Source: Streptomyces sp. S3(2020)
GTDB lineage: Bacteria; Actinomycetota; Actinomycetes; Streptomycetales; Streptomycetaceae
Length of the DNA stretch: 42,990 nt
Assembly (NCBI RefSeq): GCF_013044505.1
Contig: NZ_JABERD010000076.1
Location: forward strand, 1-42,990
Direction of reading: 5' to 3'
Part shown: piece by piece, positions 1 to 6,213 of the stretch
How the letters are laid out: each line of letters begins with the position of its first letter
How positions within the stretch are numbered: the first letter of the stretch is position 1
Translations under genes and position numbers: made by a program
The notes under the pieces: generated by a model
What the model was told of the DNA's origin: nothing
Seen by the model: only the letters and a program-made list of their open reading frames with translations
Database searches by the model: none

Positions 1-19
1 AGATGGGTATAAGAGCCAG
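1..19. other. Residual Nextera (Tn5 mosaic end) adapter
   Basis: The first 19 bases match the Tn5 mosaic-end adapter AGATGTGTATAAGAGACAG at 17 of 19 positions (differences at bases 6 and 16). This is a library artefact left at a contig edge, not genomic sequence. An adapter-like stretch in the other orientation lies at the far end. The first genomic base is therefore probably about position 20. Confidence 0.85.
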
Positions 20-153
20 GTTCGTGGCGGGGCGGTGCCTGGTGGTGGGGGAGTTGGCGGTCGAGTCGGACCCGAGGTGGGGTGCGTACCGTACGAGTCG
101 CTCACCGTTGTGGATCCGGGCTGGCCCGGAGGGGAGAGGGAAGGACTCGCTCG

Positions 154-369
154 ATGATCCTGACGATCAACGTGGCGGTTCTGCTGGCCGTCGTCATCGT
201 CCTGCGGCTGCGTCGGCGCACCGAGGCCCGGAGCCGGGCCGACGAGAGACTGACCGTGGCGCTCGTGCTGGTATTCGGGGTGCTCGTCGCCCCGACGGCG
301 TTCGGCCGGGGGATCCTGGACGTCGTGGGGCAGGTGGTGGACGGGGCCTCGGGGGTGGGGGAGCCGTGA
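154..369 (+). CDS. Small hypothetical membrane protein, 71 aa
   Basis: The protein has two hydrophobic stretches, about residues 1-18 (ILTINVAVLLAVVIVLRL) and 36-52, separated by a short Arg/Glu-rich segment, so it is probably a two-pass membrane protein. I chose the ATG at 154 because a purine-rich ribosome-binding site (GGAGAGGGAAGG, 132-143) lies just upstream; the longer in-frame reading has none. The next gene begins 24 nt downstream but has its own promoter-like element. I do not recognise the family. Confidence 0.6.
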   Translation: MILTINVAVLLAVVIVLRLRRRTEARSRADERLTVALVLVFGVLVAPTAFGRGILDVVGQVVDGASGVGEP

Positions 370-380
370 GCCGGTCCGCC

Positions 381-386
381 TAGGGT
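381..386 (+). promoter_or_regulatory. -10 element TAGGGT, probable leaderless promoter
   Basis: TAGGGT lies 6 nt upstream of the ATG at 393, which would put the transcription start at or beside the start codon. No ribosome-binding site is visible. The same arrangement precedes glmS and acpS. I see no convincing -35. Confidence 0.5.
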
Positions 387-392
387 GGCCGC

Positions 393-1049
393 ATGGAACG
401 CGCGCGATGGATCTTCGGACCGCTCGGCGGAGTCGTGCTGGCCGGGGCCGTGAACGCCACCGGAACATGGGAGCTCGCCGAGGTCTCGATGGGGGAGTTC
501 CTGGCGCGGCGGCGCGACGATGTCCAGCGGCTCATGGACGGGATCCGGTCGGTCTGCCGGTTCGACGACGAGGCCATGGCCATCGCCGACGAGCTGGGCT
601 GGTTCCGGGACTACGAGGTCGCCGCGGCGTATCTGGCGCTGTACTCCGGGAACCTCGCGGCCGACCCGGAGTTCCTGGACCGGCTCGACGAGCCGCCCGT
701 CGTCCGGCGGATGTGCCGGATGGCGGTGGATCTCCAGCTGACGGAGTTCCTGGGCGCCCTGATCGGCGTCGCCGCCCGGGTGGAGGCAGAGGAAGAGGCC
801 GGCCCGGGCGCGGAACGGATCGTCGACGTACTCGCGCTCGCGTGCGACCTCGCGGACGCGACGGGCACCACCACCCCGGCGCAGGTCTTCCGGATGTGGC
901 GGGTCGCGCAGCTGCCGGGGATCCTCGACCGGCGGTCACCCACGCCGGCGTACCTGAAGGCCGGGTTCCGGGCGTACGACGAGGCGCTGGAGGCGTTGCT
1001 CGTCGGGGACGCGTGGCGCGACACCGTGCGGCGGACCGCCGGGGCCTGA
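393..1049 (+). CDS. Hypothetical protein, 218 aa
   Basis: A soluble, mostly helical protein rich in Ala, Arg, Glu and Asp, with no signal peptide, transmembrane segment or recognisable catalytic motif. Composition and third-position GC are typical for the replicon. The ATG at 393 is supported by the TAGGGT element 6 nt upstream, suggesting a leaderless transcript; an ATG at 510 is an alternative but lacks upstream signals. Degraded coding sequence follows it. I cannot assign a function. Confidence 0.7.
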   Translation: MERARWIFGPLGGVVLAGAVNATGTWELAEVSMGEFLARRRDDVQRLMDGIRSVCRFDDEAMAIADELGWFRDYEVAAAYLALYSGNLAADPEFLDRLDEPPVVRRMCRMAVDLQLTEFLGALIGVAARVEAEEEAGPGAERIVDVLALACDLADATGTTTPAQVFRMWRVAQLPGILDRRSPTPAYLKAGFRAYDEALEALLVGDAWRDTVRRTAGA

Positions 1050-1081
1050 ACTTCCGACCTCTACGAAGTGCGAGGCGTTGT

Positions 1082-1270
1082 GCGCACCGGGGGATGGGGC
1101 TGGTCTACCGGGTGCGCCACCTGGGGTGGGACGTCGGACTGGCGCTGAAGGTGCCGCGTACGGAGTTCGTGGCGTCACTTGAGACGGTGGGTGACTTCGC
1201 GGCCGGGGGGCGAGGGAAGACCTGGGTCGGCCTCGGGCTGTACCCGCACACCGTGCGCTGCGGCTATCAC
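1082..1270 (+). pseudogene. Remnant of a Ser/Thr protein kinase N-lobe
   Basis: The frame starting near the ATG at 1094 reads GMGLVYRVRHLGWDVGLALKVPR and later TWVGLGLYPHTVRCGYHR. The first part matches a protein-kinase glycine-rich loop and VAIK lysine strand (here LALKVPR). The second matches the segment that follows in a Streptomyces kinase subfamily (consensus roughly ETWVxLGLHPHxxxCxYVR). The N-lobe start is cut off and the catalytic loop (HRD) and DFG segments are absent, so this is a fossil of about 60 codons. Assignment is by motif recall; a protein search of this frame would settle it. Confidence 0.6.
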
Positions 1271-1355
1271 CGACGGGACATGGCGCTGGTCGTACGGCGG
1301 CAACGACACGACCGGCGCGACGAAGAGCGGCGGGGACCACGTCGACGTCCGCTGA
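1266..1355 (+). pseudogene. Possible C-terminal remnant of another protein
   Basis: Another frame reads ITDGTWRWSYGGNDTTGATK followed by SGGDHVDVR and a stop at 1353-1355. Aromatic, Gly and Thr/Asn-rich composition of this sort is typical of the C-terminus of small secreted Streptomyces proteins, and differs from the GC-driven Arg/Pro/Gly shadow frames nearby. There is no start or upstream part. With the kinase fragment it fills the 366-bp gap 1050-1415, which holds no intact gene. Confidence 0.25.
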
Positions 1356-1415
1356 CGGAGGCTTCTGGCCGTGCCTGATCGACTACGTCGTCTTCGGCGC
1401 GTCGGTCGACCGGAT

Positions 1416-2846
1416 CTAGAGGCCCTGTCGGGGTAGCCGGAGTTCGAAGAGGGCACCCTCTCCAGGGGCGTCGCCGACCGTCAGGGTGCCTCCGTGGCGG
1501 GTCGCGATGTCCCTGGCGATCGCCAGACCCAGGCCCGCACCGCCGTCGTCCCTCGCGCGGGACTCGTCGAGGCGGACGAAGCGTTCGAAGATGCGTTCGC
1601 GGTCGGCGGGCGGAACGCCGGCGCCGTCGTCGGTGACCTGGAGGACCGCCCAGTCGGGGGTCGTGCGCAGGGTGACCGCGACGCGGTCGTCGGCGTGGCG
1701 GGCGGCGTTGTCCAGAAGGTTGCCGAGGACACGGTGGATCTGGTTGCGCGAGCCGCGCAGTTCCACCGAGCCGACGCTCTCCAGCACCACCCCCTCCCGG
1801 GAGGCCACCTCGTCCCGGACGACCGTCGCCAGGTCGAAGCGGGCGTCCGGCGGCGGGCGCTCCCCCGCGTCCAGCCGGGCCAGCAGCAGCAGGTCGGCGG
1901 CGAGGCTCTGCAACCGTACGGTGTCCTCGACCGCGCCCTCCAGATCCAGCAACTCGGGGTGCGCGGCGGCCACTTCGAGCTGGGTGCGCAGGGAGGCGAT
2001 CGGGCTGCGCAGCTCGTGCGAGGCGTCCGCGACGAACGCGCGCTGCCGCTCCACCGAGGTCTCCAGCGCGGCCAGGGTCTCGTTCGTGGTCCGCGCCAAC
2101 CGGGCGATCTCGTCGTGCGTGTCCGGCTCGGGTACGCGCCGGGAGAGGTCCTCGGAGGCGGTGATGGCGGCCATCTCGGAGCGGATGCCCTCGACGGGAC
2201 GCAGGGCGCGCCCGGTGACGACGTACGTCACCCCGCTGACGGTCAGCAGCAGCAGCGGCAGCCCGATGAGCATCGTCGTCAGCGCGGTGCCGACGGCGTC
2301 CTCCTCGGTGGCGAGCGGGGCGCCCGCGTAGACGGTGAGCGGCACACCGCCCGGGGTGACCACGTCGACCCCGGCGAACCGGTAGTCCGCCGTCTCCCCC
2401 TCGACGGTCGCGCTGCCCTCGCCGTACCAGGTCTCGTCGGCGACCTGACCGGCGCGGAGCTTCCCCTCGTCCTCCGCCTCGCGGTCGCCCTCCGCCGAGT
2501 CGTCGGCGTCGTCGTTGGTCTCGGAGTTCAGCCGGTCCGAGGCGACGGAGGTGATGTCCATGCCCTCCACGTCCTCGCCGACCGCGACGGGCTTCTCCTG
2601 CCGGTCCAGGACCTCCACCGGGTTCTCGTCGCCGTCCGGCAGCACGAGCTTGTCGTACGCGAACCCGTTCGCCAGCGCCGAGGCCGCGTTGCGGGCCACC
2701 GAGTCGGCCTCCGCGTCCGCCTTGTCGATGAGGGAGAACCGCAGCGAGAGCAGCACGGCGGCGCCCGCGGCCACCAGGGCGACGGCCACGACGACGGTCG
2801 CGGCGAGGGTCGCGCGGGCCCGCACCGAGCCGAGTCGGCGCCTCAC
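1416..2846 (-). CDS. Two-component sensor histidine kinase, 476 aa
   Basis: An inner-membrane sensor that autophosphorylates on His and passes the phosphate to the adjacent OmpR-type regulator. It has a TM at about 11-35, an extracytoplasmic sensor domain at about 36-186 with a very acidic stretch (107-128), a second TM at about 187-211, HAMP (212-265), HisKA with SHELRSP and H277, and HATPase_c with N-box NLLDNAARH (376-384), G1 DDGAG (406-410) and G2 GAGLGL (436-441). All catalytic elements are intact. Its start overlaps the regulator's stop by 4 nt. The acidic sensor and the divergent acidic PepSY protein suggest cation or envelope sensing, which is inference. Confidence 0.95.
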   Translation of the reverse strand: MRRRLGSVRARATLAATVVVAVALVAAGAAVLLSLRFSLIDKADAEADSVARNAASALANGFAYDKLVLPDGDENPVEVLDRQEKPVAVGEDVEGMDITSVASDRLNSETNDDADDSAEGDREAEDEGKLRAGQVADETWYGEGSATVEGETADYRFAGVDVVTPGGVPLTVYAGAPLATEEDAVGTALTTMLIGLPLLLLTVSGVTYVVTGRALRPVEGIRSEMAAITASEDLSRRVPEPDTHDEIARLARTTNETLAALETSVERQRAFVADASHELRSPIASLRTQLEVAAAHPELLDLEGAVEDTVRLQSLAADLLLLARLDAGERPPPDARFDLATVVRDEVASREGVVLESVGSVELRGSRNQIHRVLGNLLDNAARHADDRVAVTLRTTPDWAVLQVTDDGAGVPPADRERIFERFVRLDESRARDDGGAGLGLAIARDIATRHGGTLTVGDAPGEGALFELRLPRQGL

Positions 2847-3511
2847 GGGCGGACCTCCAGCCGGTAACCGGCCCCGCGCACGGTCTTGATGAGCGTGGGG
2901 CCGAGCTTGCGGCGCAGGGTGCTGATGTAGACCTCGACGATGTTCGGGTCGCCGTCGTAGGCGAAGTCCCAGACGTGCTCCAGGATGTCGGCCTTCGAGA
3001 CGACCTCACCGGCCCGCTGGACGAGCTGTTCCAGGACGGAGAACTCCTTGGTGGTGAGGGTGATCTCGTCCTCGGCGAGGAAGACCCGCCGGGCGGCGGT
3101 GTCGACCTTCAGCTCGCCGACCTCGTGCACGGGCGAGGCACCGCCGGCCGGGCCGCGCCGCCGCAGCAGCGCCTTCACCCGGGCGACCAGGACGACATAG
3201 CTGAACGGCTTGGTCAGATAGTCGTCGGCGCCCGTGTCGAGGCCCTCGGCCTCGTCGTACTCGCCGTCCTTGGCGGTCAGCATCAGGATCGGCACGTCGT
3301 GGCCCGCGGCGCGCAGGGCGGCGCAGACGCGGTAGCCGTTCATGCCGGGCAGCATGATGTCCAGGATCACGAGGTCGTACGACCCCTCGCTCGCCCGGTG
3401 CAGTCCCTCGGTGCCGTCGTGGACGACGTCCACGGCATAGCCCTCGGCGGTCAGCCCCTTGGCCAGCGACACCGCGAGCCGCTTCTCATCTTCCACGATC
3501 AACAGACGCAT
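2843..3511 (-). CDS. OmpR/PhoB-family response regulator, 222 aa
   Basis: The receiver domain (1-118) has the acidic pocket E7/D8, phosphoacceptor D51 (VILDIMLPG), T79 and K101. The C-terminal winged helix (about 128-222) ends with the family-typical YISTLRRKLG and VRGAGYRLE. It is the first gene of the regulator-kinase operon. The ATG at 3511 begins a standard MRLLIVEDEKR N-terminus. The 120-bp region shared with the divergent PepSY gene contains phased CTTCAG repeats, the kind of site such regulators bind, suggesting control of both itself and the PepSY gene. Confidence 0.95.
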   Translation of the reverse strand: MRLLIVEDEKRLAVSLAKGLTAEGYAVDVVHDGTEGLHRASEGSYDLVILDIMLPGMNGYRVCAALRAAGHDVPILMLTAKDGEYDEAEGLDTGADDYLTKPFSYVVLVARVKALLRRRGPAGGASPVHEVGELKVDTAARRVFLAEDEITLTTKEFSVLEQLVQRAGEVVSKADILEHVWDFAYDGDPNIVEVYISTLRRKLGPTLIKTVRGAGYRLEVRP

Positions 3512-3534
3512 GCGTCGAGCTTGGCAAACCGAAC

Positions 3535-3571
3535 CTGAAGCGGTCTTCAGGGGGCTTCAGGTCGGCTTCAG
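3535..3571. promoter_or_regulatory. Direct-repeat operator, probable response-regulator box
   Basis: CTTCAG occurs at 3545-3550, 3555-3560 and 3566-3571, spaced 10 and 11 bp, with an inverted copy CTGAAG at 3535-3540. One-helical-turn spacing is the hallmark of tandem OmpR/PhoB-family dimer sites. The array sits between the divergently transcribed regulator and PepSY genes. Assignment to the adjacent regulator is inference. Confidence 0.65.
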
Positions 3572-3631
3572 CGTCGCTCGGCCAGATTGGTCCACGTCGA
3601 AAGCGACAGCATCCGTCACTGGAGGAACCCC

Positions 3632-4297
3632 ATGAAGCGCAACATCGTCATCGCCACCATCGCGGCCGTCGCCCTGATCGGCGGCGGCACCGTGACCGCC
3701 ATCGCGGTCTCGGGTGATGACGAGGCGCCGGCGAAGAAGAGCGTGTCGGTGTCGAACGACGCCGATGACACGGCCCAGGACACGGCGGAGGACCAGGCCG
3801 CCCGTGACACCGACCAGGACGCCCAGGACAAGGCCGAGAACGCGGCCGAGGCGAAGGCCGGCCAGGTCACGGCCGCCGAGGCGATCACCACCGCGCTGAA
3901 GGCCAAGTCCGGTACGGCCGTCTCCGCCGACCTCGACGACGAGGGCACGAACCTGGTGTGGGACGTCGACGTGCTGACCGCCGGCGACAAGTGGTTCAGC
4001 GTCCAGGTCGACCCCGCCACCGGCAAGGTCCTCGGCACCTACGCCGACCGGGACGACGACGGTGACGACGCCGCCGAGACCGCGCAGATCCGGGCCGCTC
4101 TCCAGGGCAGCTCCGTGACCGCCGTGGAGGCCGCGGAGGCCGCCGCCGCCAAGGGCACGGTGACCTCGGTCGACCTCGACGAGGAGAGCGCGGACAAGGC
4201 CTGGGAGGTCGACACCACCGCCGCCGACGGCACCGGCAGCGACTGGAGGGTGAACCCGATCTCCGGCAAGCTCACGGCCGACCGCTCGAACGACTGA
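3632..4297 (+). CDS. PepSY-repeat exported protein, 221 aa
   Basis: An N-terminal signal or anchor (KRN then a hydrophobic stretch to about residue 24) is followed by an acidic, Ala-rich linker and two PepSY-type repeats, each ending with a characteristic segment (VQVDPATGKVLG and WRVNPISGKLTA). There is no lipobox Cys. PepSY proteins are small extracytoplasmic modules often paired with two-component systems; proposed roles are protease inhibition and ligand or metal binding. The ATG at 3632 is chosen over the one at 3587 because GGAGG (3621-3625) precedes it and a signal sequence starts there. A 27-bp inverted repeat follows the gene. Confidence 0.85.
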   Translation: MKRNIVIATIAAVALIGGGTVTAIAVSGDDEAPAKKSVSVSNDADDTAQDTAEDQAARDTDQDAQDKAENAAEAKAGQVTAAEAITTALKAKSGTAVSADLDDEGTNLVWDVDVLTAGDKWFSVQVDPATGKVLGTYADRDDDGDDAAETAQIRAALQGSSVTAVEAAEAAAAKGTVTSVDLDEESADKAWEVDTTAADGTGSDWRVNPISGKLTADRSND

Positions 4298-4322
4298 CCC
4301 CCTCCCCGAGACCACCTCTCCC

Positions 4323-4378
4323 CCCACACGCACAGGTAGGGGCACCCGGCACCGGGTGCCCCTACCTGTGCGTGTGGG
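4323..4378. terminator. Perfect 27-bp inverted repeat, terminator
   Basis: The arms 4323-4349 and 4352-4378 are perfectly complementary around a CA centre. No T-run follows, as is common for Streptomyces terminators. It starts 26 bp after the PepSY stop codon and should insulate the Crp module downstream. Confidence 0.75.
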
Positions 4379-4621
4379 ACAACCGGACGCTGACGTTGTC
4401 CGGTGCTGTTTGGTGCTGTGCGGGAGGTCCGGAACATCGGTTCATCTCGGCACGGGTGGCCCGTAAGGCCGTGTTCGTGGAGCCGACAGGCAGACGGACG
4501 CCCGCTTGTTCCTGCTCGTTCGCGGGGTCGCGGAATGCCCGGCCGCGATAGGGCCAGACGGCTGAAAAAACGGTGATGCAGGAGCTACGCTGTGTGACGT
4601 GCGGAGCTGGTGGGGGGCCAC
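4379..4621 (+). promoter_or_regulatory. Upstream region of the Crp-like gene
   Basis: Together with the preceding hairpin this is a gap of 324 bp without a gene. A possible -10 TACGCT lies at 4586-4591 and a Crp half-site-like TGTGA at 4593-4597; neither has a convincing partner (-35 or second half-site). GGGGGG at 4612-4617 can serve as the ribosome-binding site for the ATG at 4622. Confidence 0.3.
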
Positions 4622-5344
4622 ATGGGGCTGTTCGGAGAACGCCAGGCGTTTCTGGAGAAGCTGGGCGAAGCCGATCGCCAGTCACTGCTGAGCCTGGGCC
4701 TCCCGCGCGTCTACCAGCCCCAGGAGGAACTCCTCGGTGAAGGCGCGTCCAACACGTTCGTCCTCGTCATCCTGAGCGGCTGGTGCACGGTGTGGCGGGC
4801 GACGGAACGCGGGCGTCACATTCTCGCCCTGCGCCAGGCCGGAGAGCTGGTCGGTGAGATGTCGGCTCTGGACGGACGTCCCCGCAGCGCCACCGTGAGC
4901 GCGCTGGACACAGTGCGGGCGCTCGCCGTGCCGGGCGGCCGATTCCGGCACTTCATGGCGGCCCGCCCCTTCGTGACCGGCCTGGTGATGACGCAGCTCA
5001 GCGAACGGCTGCGCAGCGCGGACGGCCAGCGCAGCTCCCTGGCCTCGGCCACCGTCCTCGAACGGCTCGCCGCCTGTCTCGTGGAGCTGGCAGACCGCAC
5101 GGGCCGTGAGGAGAGCGGCGCCGTGGTCATCCGGCTTCCCCTGTCCCAGCACGAGATCGCCGCCGCGATCGGCGCGACCCGCGAGGCGGTGGCCAAAGCG
5201 CTGCGGCTGCTCCGTGAGCAGGGACTGGTCCACACCGCACCGAAGGTCATCTCCGTCGCCGACCTGGAGCCCCTGCGGCTGCTCGGCGGCACCCGCGCCG
5301 CTCCCGGCGCGGGGAACACCGCCGCACGGCGGCCGGGTGTGTAA
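4622..5344 (+). CDS. Crp/Fnr-family transcriptional regulator, 240 aa
   Basis: An N-terminal cyclic-nucleotide-binding beta-barrel (about 10-125) carries the phosphate-binding-cassette pattern GELVGEM...RPRSATV, keeping the Glu and Arg-Ser that contact cyclic nucleotide in Crp. A dimer helix follows, then a C-terminal winged helix with LSQHEIAAAIGATREAVAKA. There is no Fnr-type N-terminal Cys cluster. A GTG at 4610 would add four residues; I prefer the ATG at 4622, with its G-rich ribosome-binding site. It lies 95 bp upstream of a nucleotide-cyclase-like gene on the same strand, so it may sense that protein's product or regulate the module. Its ligand is unknown. Confidence 0.9.
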   Translation: MGLFGERQAFLEKLGEADRQSLLSLGLPRVYQPQEELLGEGASNTFVLVILSGWCTVWRATERGRHILALRQAGELVGEMSALDGRPRSATVSALDTVRALAVPGGRFRHFMAARPFVTGLVMTQLSERLRSADGQRSSLASATVLERLAACLVELADRTGREESGAVVIRLPLSQHEIAAAIGATREAVAKALRLLREQGLVHTAPKVISVADLEPLRLLGGTRAAPGAGNTAARRPGV

Positions 5345-5439
5345 ACGGCTACAGCGCGGCTCGTGGTCCGACGGGAGAGTGACGGCAGACGGCCGGTACC
5401 GGATGTGAAGACGCCCGGCGAGAGACAGGGGAGCGGAGC

Positions 5440-6213
5440 ATGCACGGCGGGACACAGTACGGATTCATCATCAACCTGGACACCCAGGGTTCGGGTACGA
5501 CCCCCGACCCGGATCGCCCGGCCCTGCGGGAGCGGATCTACCAGGTGGTCGAGGACGCCTTCGGCAAGGCGGACGTCGCCGACGCCCGGCTTGCCCAGGA
5601 GGACCGCGGTGACGGCATCCTCGCCGTGGTGGAGCCGCGCCGCCCCGGATCGATCGTCGGCGAGTGGGCCGAGTACCTCCACCAGAACCTGCGCCAGGTC
5701 AACCGGGAGCTGGGCCGGCCACTGCGGCTGCGCGCCGGGCTCGACGTGGGCCCGTTCACCCCCGACGGTCACGGCTTCTCCGGCGCCGCGGTCGATCTGG
5801 CCTGCCGGATCGGCAACTGCGAGGAGGCCAAGTCCGTGCTCGCCGCCGTGCCGGACGCACCGCTGCTGGTGGCCGTCACCGACCGGCTCTACCAGGACGT
5901 CGTCAAGCACGGCGGGCGGTGGATCGATCCGACGCACTACCGCCAGTACCGGGTACGGCTGAAGGAAGGGGAGCAGCAGCCGTGGTTCACGGTTCCGGGC
6001 CTCGGGGCGCCGCCGCCCGCCGCCGGGCGCGCCGGGGCGGCTCCGGCGAAGGAGGACCCCGGGCCGCCGGCGGCCCGAAGAGGGGACGAGTCCGCCGGCT
6101 TCCACTTCGGGGACGTCACCGCCAGTGACTCCGCACAGGTGCTCCAGGGCCGGTTCGGGGACATCACCTTCGATCACAGCCGTGGCGGTAACGGCTCCGG
6201 AGGAAGGTCATGA
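5440..6213 (+). CDS. Nucleotide-cyclase-like protein with C-terminal motif, 257 aa
   Basis: Residues 1-185 resemble a class III nucleotidyl cyclase fold of a type common in Streptomyces. The first metal-binding Asp is D14 in INLDTQGSG, the second is D58 in EDRGDG, and the GAAVDLACRI segment (115-124) corresponds to the transition-state region, with R123 kept and Asp (D119) where classical cyclases have Asn. A Pro/Ala-rich linker (186-218) leads to FHFGDVTASDSAQVLQGRFG and DITFDH (221-246), which resembles bacterial amyloid signalling motifs. GGGGAG precedes the ATG. The stop overlaps the next start by 4 nt. Activity is unproven; it could be a non-catalytic sensor. Confidence 0.75.
   Translation: MHGGTQYGFIINLDTQGSGTTPDPDRPALRERIYQVVEDAFGKADVADARLAQEDRGDGILAVVEPRRPGSIVGEWAEYLHQNLRQVNRELGRPLRLRAGLDVGPFTPDGHGFSGAAVDLACRIGNCEEAKSVLAAVPDAPLLVAVTDRLYQDVVKHGGRWIDPTHYRQYRVRLKEGEQQPWFTVPGLGAPPPAAGRAGAAPAKEDPGPPAARRGDESAGFHFGDVTASDSAQVLQGRFGDITFDHSRGGNGSGGRS

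Noticed and set aside
4593..4609. A Crp-binding site upstream of the Crp-like gene
   Set aside because: Only a TGTGA half-site is present; the second half-site is not recognisable.
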